This document shows positions 21,577 to 32,300 of a DNA stretch of 64,000 nt, in pieces. The first letter of the stretch is position 1, and each line of letters starts with the position of its first letter. Source of the DNA: Lasiosphaeria ovina (taxonomy: Eukaryota > Ascomycota > Sordariomycetes > Sordariales > Lasiosphaeriaceae); the NCBI GenBank assembly GCA_033439765.1, contig JAULSN010000005.1:1627001-1691000 (forward strand), given 5' to 3'. A program made the position numbers and the translations under genes. Under the pieces are notes generated by a model, which made no database searches, was not told the origin of the DNA, and saw only the letters and a program-made list of their open reading frames with translations.

Positions 21577-23312
21577 AGTCGCGTAAGAGGAATGGAAAGC
21601 AGATTCTGTCTTGTTTTTCTGTCTCTGTTCTCTCGCTGTTTCTCTAGATATCTGTATCCGTAATTGTCTTATACATCCAAACAGGCGCGCGTGCCTTGGC
21701 TACTACATCATACTGGAAGTACTGGGCCCAAGGTTCCTACCTACTTGCCTACCTAGCCTAGCCAACTCGTATTTTGAGTGGGAATAAAGGGTTATTTTCC
21801 GAGAGTTTAAAACCCCTTGTCAGGGCAGCTAATCGACTGGCTAGGTAGTAGCTGGATGTTGCCTGTGAACACAGAGAGAGACCTAGCTTGACTTTTCCCA
21901 TTCTGTCAATAATACATAAGTCTAGACACTACAGCACTAAACTGCCTCGCCTGCCTTGTATATACCAATACACCTATATATATATATATATATATGTACC
22001 GGCTGTTTTTTTTCTCTTCCCCTTTTCTAGTGTCTGTTATTTCCAACATATTGTGTGAGCATGTGCAACTATCCTTTATCGTGTTGCTGCGGTGTGCATT
22101 GATCGGGGATCGTGGTGATGGCAGTATGCCGTTGGAGTTTACTAGTAACCGCCTGCCACGGGGTTGGCATGTGCCGCCCCCTATTCTTCTTCTCCACCCC
22201 TGTTGGTGTGTTGTTGACGCCAGCTTTGGAGTTTCCCAGGCCCTCGCGAGCATGCGTGAGCTCTAGATGGAGCCTCGGCTGCCTCCTTTGACGTCCGTGG
22301 TATGTACAACACATACCTTGTCGTTACTTTCTCTTAGGCAACGGGTGGCTATCAATAGAGTCAGCGAGGGGCAAGGCCTGTGCGAGGTTGAAGCAACAAC
22401 CCCGGTTTTGCTGCTTCACGGCATGGCGGACAGATAGATGGCAAGATAGATGATGCCATCTTGGGACGAGGCTGGACCCGGTCGGGCACTACATGTGTTG
22501 TGCATGTAGAATATTCCGCCCTTTCACTAGCCGTAATCAGCGCGCACCACGGGATCTCAATGCTCGGTTTATAGCTTTGGCAGAGCCGCTGGCTCGGCAG
22601 TCATGATAGTCATATTCACCCTGGGTCAATAAATCAGGGACCGTTTGCTACGTATCTCCAATCTGCCGCTGTGTGTGTTCGTCCCCATCCCATCACACCC
22701 CAGCCAAGATAGGTAAGGTAGTCAGTCTGTTTGCATCTCCCATTCTCAATATTTCATATCACATCGTGAACCGTACGTAACCCCTCCGGATATTCGTAAG
22801 GTGGGCAAGGCTGCTGCTCGCTTCCACGCTTCAACAAACTACCGACGAGACAAACAAAGGAGAGCAAAAAGAGGAACAGACGGTTCTACCCAGTTCCCGA
22901 AAGAGAGTGTGTCTAAGAGAAAGCAGTCAGATGACAGGAAAGATAAAGAGGTCAGAAACACAGGCAGCCAAGCAGAGCTACAACACACGCGCCGGATGAC
23001 AATTTACCCAGCTAATCGATAGAGACAGAGATGCAAAAGGAGAGGAAGGGCATTAACTTGCCCAGCCGGGCCCAATCTTGTGCACTCCGGGTACTTCAGT
23101 AACGCGTACAGAGAAAATGAAAAGAACCAATAAGGGGGCAGTGAGTACAATAAGTATAGGAAGAAATAAAGAAGCGCGGACGAAAAGGAAAAGGAGAGCA
23201 AGAAAAAAAAAAGGATTTCAGTTAACAACAATAATCTCAGAAGTGAAAGAGGCAAAGAGAAGAGTAAAAAACAAAGAGAAGAACCACATAGGATAGGGGT
23301 AAACGCATAGCC
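21577..23312. other. Intergenic 1.7 kb, convergent
   Basis: No gene is recognised. There is a TA microsatellite at 21974-21995. The sequence has several CTACCTA/GGTAGGTA words typical of fungal intergenic DNA. Confidence 0.6.
21974..21995. repeat. (TA)n microsatellite
   Basis: About ten TA units in the trm2 3' flank. Confidence 0.9.
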
Positions 23313-25846
23313 TCACGAAGTAGAAGACCTCGCCTCAGACGGCCTGCGCACCCTCGTACCCGATCTAGGAGCAGCACCAGCAGCAGGGCCAGCCAGATAC
23401 TCCTGCCAGGTCGGGCCGCGGCCGTCCCTATCCCTCTCTCTGTCTCTGTCTCTGTCTCTCTCCCTGTCCCTGTCCCTGTCCCTATCGCGATCGTCATGCA
23501 CGATGACGACCGGGGGCGGGCGCCTGCGGCTAGTACTGCGCCTGCTGCTGCTGCTGCTGCTACTTCCTCCGACCCCGCCGCTGGCACTGGTGCTGCTAAA
23601 CATACTCACCAGCGACGCGGGTCGGCGGCCGCGGCGGTCTCTTTCCCTCTCGCGTTCGCGCTCACGTTCCCTGTCCCTGTCCCTGTCGCGTTCGTCCCTG
23701 GCGCTGCGGCCGCGGTCTCGCCCTCGGCCAGAAGCAGCCGTGTTGCTGGTGTCAAACTTGACGGCCGTCGGTGACGGAGTTGATGGGAATGGGAGCATGT
23801 CGCCGACCGAGAGGGAGTGGTGGCGGTGGCCAAACGGGGGCGGGGAGCTGCCGCGGCGGCTGCGGCGGGCGTTGGTGCTGTTGGAAGAAGCTGCCGAGCT
23901 CGCGGCGGTGACGATGGCGGGCGGCGCGCGGCTGCTAGACGGGGGGTCGCGGCGCGCTGCTGAGCTGTTACTGGCATGCGACGCCGAGCTCATGGACCGC
24001 GCGTAGCCTGCGCCTGTACTCATGCCATCGCGCACGCTGCCGCTACGGGCCCGCGGGGTTGTGCCGCCGCCGGTGCCTGTGCCCGTCGCGCTGCGTCTGC
24101 GGCTGTGGTTGTTGTAATCTTCATCCGTCTGCCAGGATGCGGCTGACGAGGCTGACGAGGGGACTTCGCTTCGCGGGTGGTAGCGTGAACGTGGGCTCGA
24201 GGCGCGCGAGTCCGAGGCGCGGCGGGTGGTTGTGCTGCTGTTGCTGCTTGCACTTGCTTCCTGCCTCGGAGAAGGAAACGGCTGTGCGGTGCTGCTATTG
24301 CCCAGGTTGGCTAGAGGGACGCCCCTGAACGTGGCCGAGGCGGCGGATGAGGGCGACAGCTGCATGTCGTCGACGGCGCGCTTCAGGACGTCGTCAAAGC
24401 GGGCGCGGGCATCCTGGTCGGGCTTCTCGGGTAGCAGGTGGCGCGAGATTTGCTTGGGTAGGCGCTCGGGCTTGCCGTCGAGCAGGCTCTCGGCGTTGAA
24501 GGGTAGGGCCGTCACGGCGCGGGCCAACCGCCGCGCCTCCTCGTCCGGATACGCGCGGATGGTCCACGTCATCCACTGTGCGAATCCGCGCAGCGTGAGC
24601 CCCGGCATGGTCGGCCGGCACTGGGCCTCGGCCGGCACCAGGTAGTACTCGCACCCCAGCTGGTGGTACAGGTCGGCCACGCGCTCGTGGGCTTGCCGCC
24701 CGCGGCCCGAGAAGACGGCCGTGAAGGGAAACACCTCGACGTCGAGCTTGTAGTGCAGGTAGAATATCACTACCTTGTCCGGCGTCACGACTTCCATCTT
24801 GCGCGGCGTAAGCTCTTCGGCCTGCGTCAGATTAGCAAGCATGCCCCATACAAGTACCCGCAAGTATTGGGGGACGTACGATATACCTGGCAAACCCCTT
24901 GAGCACCTGTTCAAGTCTCTTGGTGCCCACCCCTTGCCCGTCGAACAGGACGCCCCATTTCTGGTCGACGGCGCTCATCTCAACAACGGGCGAGGTGCCA
25001 ATACCGCTCCAGCGAGCCTCCGTCTGTCTCCCAGGCGACGATGGAGTTGAGCTCGCGGCTGGGCCAGGGGCCGCCGGCTGCTGCTGCTGGAGGGAAGGAA
25101 AAGCATAAGTAGACTTCGAGACTGGAGAAGGCTGAGAACTAGGCGGCGACCGCGTCCGAGGCGGTTGCTGTGTTGGAGTGTCTTGGCCCTGCGTCTTCTG
25201 CTGCTCCTCTCCTTTCTTATCCTTGTCGTCTCGGAACTGCCCTACTGCAGAGGAGGTCAGTTATGGTCTCCTCGCCTGCTAGCCCTTGCCAGAAATAAAA
25301 GAAAGGAAAAGAGAACTTACACTCCTCTTTGATCATCTTCCTGATCTCGGCAAGCACATCCACAGACGCGGCGGGATTCAGCGAGGCTGCCGCTGCCGCT
25401 GCTGCTGTTTTGATACTGGCATTCTCGTCCTCTACTGTTGTGGCCACAGAAGTCGTGGATGATTCCCACGACGGCGCACGCGTGCGAGAAGACAAGGCAG
25501 CTCCGTCGCCTGTTGCAGCTGCCGCCGATTTATCTTCATCGTCGTCGTCCGAGTCGTAGCTGTCGTCGGAAGAGTTGGAAGCGTCCGAGTCGGATTCACT
25601 GCTGTCGTGCGAGTTGTTGTTGTTGCTGGCTTGCTTTCGTTGCTCCTCCCCAGACGGCCCGGACGACGGTACCAGGACGGGAGAAAGGGGCTCTTTTCTC
25701 TCGGGGAAGAGAAACTGGCGGTTCAAAGAGCCCGTGCTGCTGCTCTTCAAGTCTGTCGACGATGCATGCAGGGCGGCGGCCATGAGCACCGCCGTGCCCC
25801 CCCGCTTGAGAGGTGCACCTTTCACCAAAGTGCTGCTGCTGTCCAT
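23313..25846 (-). CDS. DUF7514-domain protein with Arg/Asp repeats
   Basis: Three exons (25846-25321, 25244-24880, 24821-23313) give 799 residues. The only recognised domain lies at about 270-410: SAVDQKWGVLFDGQGVGTKRLEQVLKGFARYI, then VVTPDKVVIFYLHYKLDVEVFPF, RVADLYHQLGCEYYLVP, GFAQWMTWTIRAYPDEEARRL and KPERLPKQISRHLLP. This is the DUF7514 fungal domain of unknown function. The intron at 24879-24822 falls inside it in phase 0, joining RYI|AEEL. The N-terminus is disordered, with a Ser/Asp run (residues about 80-105). The C-terminal half is Ser-rich and carries two RD/RE dipeptide-repeat blocks, around 23630-23720 and 23420-23490, coded by CTGTCC-type repeats on the plus strand. RD repeats are known in RNA-binding and nuclear-speckle proteins, but a role here is only a guess. 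Confidence 0.8.
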
Positions 25847-27880
25847 GGCTCACTCACTTATTGGCCCCTCGGCGGCGATGGGGCGTAACAATGGGTGACG
25901 GTGACCGGATAGGGTGCGAGGCTGAGCGTGTGAGTGGTGGGCGTGTTGCAGTTCGAGGTGCCGCAATCAGACATAGCCCGCCCGTTCGCAAGCTGGGGCG
26001 AGCGGCAGCAGGAGTGAAAAGGCAGAAAAAGTATACAGACAGGCTGATAGAGAGCTAGATAGGCAGGTAGTGAGGAAGATAGGCGATGTGATGCAGATTG
26101 CAGATGCAGGCTCGCAACCTAATAACTTGCTGGCCTTGTCGTACACTTACAGGATGGGTTGATGCAGCCCCGGTGCGTGCACAACGACAGACTTGATGAA
26201 GAAAAGGGGGGAGAAATGGAAGAACGGGAGGGAACCAAGTGCAGCCATATAAGAGGATATGGACGGGCACATGGGAGAGATAACATAACCCCAGCGTCGC
26301 CGCCGCCGCCGCCGCCAGCCTGCCCGTCCATATTCCCTTCCGACGTGGGGACGCGAAGGGGAGAGAGGCAGAGAGTGAGGGAGAGCGAGAGAGAGAGCGC
26401 GCGATAGCATGAAGCCTTCTCCCTTCTCACGCCCCAGAGCGCTCCTGGGCCGACGAGAAGATGGGCACACGGACCCATATGCCCACGAAGCAGACAGACC
26501 TGTTCAGACTGGCGAGATTCGGGAGCAAAAATTCCATATAGATGGAACAGCCGCGTGGCCGCTTTGGCTGGGCTTGGCCAGGCCAGGCCACCCTCTCCCG
26601 CCGCCGCCACTATCTCCGTGTCGACTCATTCATTGCCATGGCTAGGCTAGCTGTCCATGCTTATCAAAGAACTCGGCAGCACGTATAGTGTGTGAGTGTG
26701 TGTCAAACAAGGAAAAAGGGTGTGGAAAAGAAGAGGGAAAGAATCACGGATGGTGTGTGGGCGATTGCACACCGAGGCGACCAAAAGGGAAAGTGGCTTG
26801 GATGCCTGTTTGAACTTCGAGTTCTTCCCTGACAAGAAGGCGCGCTCCAGAAGGACGAGGTGTGGGGGGGAGGAGGGGGACCAACGGATGCGCAGCACTC
26901 ACCACGCTGACAATTACCTTTACATACAAGTCGGGCGGGCAATGCGGAACGGGAACCTGCTCGGCAACACCCCCCCTCTGTATGTTTCTCTTTCGATTCT
27001 TGCCTGGTAGGTTTGCATCTCGATCGAGAGAGATCGCCTCGCCCTGCCAGGGAGGCTAGATGACCAAAAGTACAAATCAAGCCCCGTCGCCCCGTCAGCT
27101 GCTATAAGAAATAGAAAACATGCGGCTCTGTTGCTCGTCATGGAAGGCAGTGCCAGCTCCGGACCTAGCCGGCTCGTCATCGACTTCTTTTAACAACATG
27201 GGATAGCCAGCGCGGGTGCTCGCAAACTTACATTTCTGGTCTACAAATAAATGCCGCCGTGATTGGCTTATCGTGCCAAGCTCTTTCCCTTGCATTGAAA
27301 CAGGATTCAGCTCGAGGCCGCATGTTCCACTGCTTTTCGGGAGTGCTTGATGGTGCCATCCCGCAGCCTTGCCTGGTACCACCAGCTGCAGCCACATACT
27401 GTACATCTACCCGATGGAGCCTCGTCTTACACTAGGAAATTCGCAAAGCTGACGTCTATTAGGCTAACTAGCTCTTGGTATACTAAGCTATCTAATAGCT
27501 AAGAATTACCTTTCCTGTCCCCAAAGGGCACTACTAGTAGCAATGGAAATAAGGCAAACCGTGGCATCTTCCCACCTTCCTTTCCACCAAAAAATGCGAG
27601 CCATCATTCCGGCTGTCTGTGGGTGAGCTTCAAGTCGGCATCCATTCTCCCGCACCTCCCAAAGGCCCGGATGCCTACCCATCATACCAGCCGAAGGCAA
27701 AGAAAAATGCTCGTCGTAAATTACGCACCTCATTACCTGCGCGCTTTCGTGAGGCTAGAAACCGGGCGGAAACTGTCAGGTAAATCCTGCCATGGAAGTC
27801 AACGCCCAAAAACGCAAGCTCAACCCCATCGTTCATCATCGAGACCACGGCTTATGGCGAAACTGCTGCACATCTCTGCC
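25847..27880. other. Intergenic 2.0 kb
   Basis: No gene is recognised. The left part is the promoter of the DUF7514 gene and the right part the 3' flank of the Stc1-domain gene. A short AT-rich patch with repeated TAGCTA-like words lies at 27440-27500. Confidence 0.55.
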
Positions 27881-29337
27881 TTAGATTGTGTCGTCCGACT
27901 CTCCGTCGTAGTCATCGTAGTCATCGTGGTCATCGGTCTTCTCACCCATATCGAACCGGAGGTAGTCCGGCATCTGGGGCATGATCCGACGCCCGGCCTG
28001 CGGAAACGTCAGTATATCTGTGATGTTTTTATAATCACGAGGAATACTCACAGGCTTGACCCAGCCATTCTTTCCAACCTTCTCCCGTCCCGTCAGAACG
28101 GAATCATACGTCGATATGGACGCAACCGTCGGCGTCTTCGTCATTCTCTGATGCTCGCCATCGGGGCCCCAGGCGTTGAATGTGACATGATTTCTGTCCT
28201 CCTCCAAGAACCGGTGGTGTGGGTGAACACTCGCCGCGTCAAACTCTGTCGAGTCCCAGATCATGCTATCCGAACTTCGCGTGACGCTTGCCACACTTCC
28301 AGTGACGTTCTCGGTCATCTGAGTGGGTGCATTGTTCGGACCGGCCTGCGGGAGCACCCAGTGTGGCGCCGGGCGCGTGGATGCTGCCGACGGCGTCGTA
28401 CGGTGGATATCAGGTTCGTCACAATAGAAATTATCGTCTTCGAGGTCGATTGACTCAGAGATCGTGCGACGTCCGACGGTGCTTTGAGCCTGACTGACAT
28501 TGCTACGGCTACTGACACTTCCAGCACCCATGGTACTTCCGCGTCCCATGGTACTTCCGTGTCCAATGTCAATGCTTGGGATCGGCATGGTTCTCACAGT
28601 GCCGGCGCTTGCAGACTAATATCGACGTTAGTCACTACGAGTCTGAGCCTACGCGAGGAATGGGCAAAGAGAACTTACCGTGGTGCTTGGAACACCCAGT
28701 GCGCGCATATCACCGACAATGGCTGCCGTGGCCGTTTCGTCCCCGAGATTTCCAGCATAGGGCAGTCGCTGATTCCTCTCGTCGACCGATAGCTGAGAGT
28801 TTGGAGGCGGTAGAACCTGACCGACTTCCAGACAGTTCTGATAGTCTGTGCAATGAACGCACCACTTAAGCTTGTTAGAAGTCGGCCAGGATTTGTAGCA
28901 GCTCAGAGGATACTCACATATCTGCCTCGTCGGCGGCTGCTCTTGCTGAAGAACCCAACGGCTCTGACCAAATTGCAGGGGCCCTCGCATCGTAGTTTTT
29001 GCTGGGTCATCGAGTGTTCCTTGCAAACAATGCCAGAATCATCTGGCGTGGCCTTATTATCGCGGGCTCGGGTACTGTATTCATCGAGACTCTTCGAGGA
29101 GTAGTCATCTCGATTTTTCCACTCGCCTCGGGTGGCGCATCGGATCCTGTGCAACGTGTTAGCTCTTGCTGGACACAGAGACACAATCGGATTCCCTACT
29201 TTGCGGGAATAGACGCCCTAGGCAAGCATTGTCAGCATAGCTCAGTTCGCACAGGAAGGTCGAGTAACTCACTTCCACGCAGGATTCGCCTGGTTGCGCC
29301 AAGACATCGAAGACTGGGACCACTGACTTCGAGACAT
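27881..29337 (-). CDS. Stc1-domain protein (LIM-like zinc finger)
   Basis: In S. pombe, Stc1 is a LIM-like protein that links the RNAi effector Argonaute to the CLRC H3K9 methyltransferase. Six exons (29337-29273, 29217-29200, 29146-28918, 28870-28679, 28615-28052, 27997-27881) give 394 residues. The zinc-binding domain occupies about 22-115: IPAKIRCATRGEWKNRDDYS, then CKEHSMTQQKLRCEGPC, then FFSKSSRRRGRYLKWCVHCTDYQ. Its Cys/His pairs match the family, although the first CxxC is CATR here, so one ligand seems replaced. The C-terminal 270 residues are disordered and end in an acidic tail (DDHDDYDDYDGESDD). Exon 2 is only 18 nt. The last intron (54 bp) is in frame. S. pombe Stc1 is shorter, so this could be a paralogue-like member and not the RNAi factor itself. 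Confidence 0.78.
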
Positions 29338-32300
29338 TGTACTTCGCTGGGTGAAAGCTTGTTAGAAGATATTTCTGGGCAATGGTGGCCGAGTGATGGG
29401 GATGTGAAGGGAAGCTTGATAAAGAGCTGTTGTCTTCTCAAATATATTTCACTCAAATGAGGTAAGATATGGTGATATCCCCTTGCCGGAATGGAAGGAT
29501 ATACTCCAGGTAGCCACAACTTGGCGCGCGGGGTTTTGATATAGTTCTGAGCTGTGCTTGGTGGGTTTGTGGCTAGAGATGTAGTAGGGTATAGGCGGCC
29601 GCGATTGGCAGTTTGAGATACGTACCTGTTCCTTGGAGGATGTTGCGTAGGTGTCAATGTGAGTACCACGAGGGGGGGTTGGAGGCAAGCCCAGAGGAGC
29701 GAGAGGAGAAAAAGAGGTAGGCAGAGTGCCGAAAAGAATGGAAGCCCCCAAGAGATGATTGTTGAAAGGTTGCGTTCGGCGAGGCACGACGACCAAGAAC
29801 ACAATACTTATAGGCGTTGGAAGTGGAACTCAGGGTGTGGTGGGGAGGAGGCCAAAGTTTAATGATACCTGAAAGGCGGCACTTATTGTTCCGAGACGTG
29901 GAAAGTGGAGCGGGTAAGGTGAGGAAGAAGGAAGGAGCCAGATGTGAATAGAATCAGAGGGACTCCGCTATTGTTCTGGAGCAAAAGCCTGCTGATTGGC
30001 ACGTGACAAGCTTTCTGCGGTCCGATATCTAAGAATAGAAGCTGCCTCGAGGGGGTGGAGAAAAGAATGGCATACGAACTTGCTAGTCTCTGGGGAGGGG
30101 GAGGGGGTTTGTGAGGATATCTATTGTGGGAAGGTGAAGTCGTCGTGACCCAGGATCTCGGAATCTCCCTGGAGAGAAAACAGATTGGTTAGACACGCAG
30201 CAGGAATCTCCAGAAAGAAAAGTGAGCTGCCAGAACGCGGGAACGAGGGTAATATCCTTTGAGGAGATGAGTTCGATGAGGTAGGCGAAGGACAGTGATG
30301 CGCGCCTGTGCTTCATGAACCCTCTATTTCCCAATACGGAACCTTTACGAGCAGCGTAAATGGAAAGGAGCCGTTTAGTCGAGACACGTGATGTAGCTTC
30401 TAGATTGAAATGGCGAACTGGAAAAGATCTTTTGCGTTGCGGTGTGGGTAGGAGTAGTCAAGTACTGTAAGCGGGGGCACCCAAGTCGTGCCTGCCACGT
30501 AATGCTCTCATAAACCTCGAGGGAAATCACGAAATATACGAGCTAAAAAAGGCGACCTCCCGGCTTGATAGCGGCTTGCTGAATTTTCCAATACTATTTC
30601 GTAAGAATGCGGACCGAGGTGCTTCGGTCAAGCCTGGGGCCTGGGAATCCCCGGCTCCCCACAGGATGTTCTCAAAGAATGGCACGTATACGTAGATTCG
30701 ATGAATCGTCAAGGAGGACTATTTCTAGAAAACGTCTAGGTGTGACGGGGAGCTAGGAAGAAGCAGATAAGCGGCGATCTGGGGAATTGAACCTCCGCTC
30801 ATCAAAATATCCGTCAGATCTGAGGCAAACATAGAAGGAATGGGCCAGCCGGTCAGCCCAGGCTCACAATCTTGTGTGACTCGCCACATCTTCAAATTCG
30901 AATAATAAGACGAAAGGCCGGATGATAGCGCGGAGCGGGTGGTCTGTACATTGGCAACAAGCAAGGCGGCCCCGAGGATCTTGTCGCAACGTCCCTTGCC
31001 ACCTCTACGCTCTTATAATAAGCCCAGGAGGGTGCTCAGAGGGACATACATATTTATATCACGTGTCTTGTCTGCTATGTGTTCTGGAATTCCGTGGTGT
31101 TAGCAGGATATGAGTTATTTGCTTGGATGAATGTAGGAGCCCAACGGCAGGGACGAAGAGAGAATATTCCTTATACCGAGGACGAGTCGAAACAGCCAAG
31201 AAAGTTGCCATGTTTCTTGGGAATGGATTTTTCGCTTGTCCTGAAGCTAAGAAACTTGAGAGCTATACAATACAGCTCGGAATCTAAGGCAGTTTGTGGC
31301 AGGGCTGGACAGAGACGCCAAGGTTCATCAATATTTTTTAGACTCTGCTCCTTTACTGGAAGACGTCGACGGTCTCGTTTCTTGGCTGGAATGGACCTTG
31401 CAACAGTTGGCCTCGTGGCTTCGCGAGGCACAACTTTTCGATTGCAAAGCCTTGTGGACCTGAACAGCCCCAGGGCAGATATCAACGCTCTTGCAACGTT
31501 CACGCTGGCTGGGAATGAAAGCAACGTCTCCAGACATGCAAACGTAAGGCCCCCTCTCTCAGTGAACCTCTTCAATGTCCTATATACTCCTGTGTTAAAA
31601 TCGAGTTGCACTTTATTTAGCTTTCACATTTGCTGGATCTCAAATTACTACCAAGTTCGCCCTCTTCAAGGGGCCACGGTATAACGAGCTGAAGGGCTTA
31701 TGGAAGTACGGTGATTCTGATTCTCTGTCAAGGCATCGATCGCCTGATACTTGACAGTGTGGCGGCGAACAATTCCATTTGTTGATGTGTGTGGAACTCA
31801 ATTGGCTGGGACCTGCGAGGTTGGCGTTGAACTGTTGGCCAGCTGGCAATCAGCTGACAGAGGTTGCTTGGACGTTTCTGGGGAAAGGCCCGGGCTGGCT
31901 GGTGCTCCAGGTGAGCGAGCGATTGCCCGGAAATGGAAATTCCAAGCCCAAACGCGAAACGCACAGAAAAGGAGTCCAATGTGATGACGCCCCACAGACC
32001 AGCAGCCAAAACCGCACCTCAGCCTGATTGGGAAGGGGGCCTGTGCTCTGCCTGCTCTGCTCGGCCGCGCTCTCCGCGAAGGGGACGTGTTTGGTACCTC
32101 GTTTGGTACGGGTGGCGCATGAAGGTCCACACGCGTTGTTCCCATTTTTCTTCTTCCTCCATGCCTTCTTGGCCGAGGGCCAAAGCAACGAGTGGTGACG
32201 AGCCCGTCCCCCTCCCCAGGCTTCGAATGACGGCCCCGCTTGCATGAACCCATTGATTCAACTCCGCGTTCGAAGTGAGGGGCAAATGACAGCAGCGGGC

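Noticed and set aside
27421..27500. AT-rich patch with TAGCTA-like words as a transposon relic
   Set aside because: Too short, no terminal repeats and no coding remnant.
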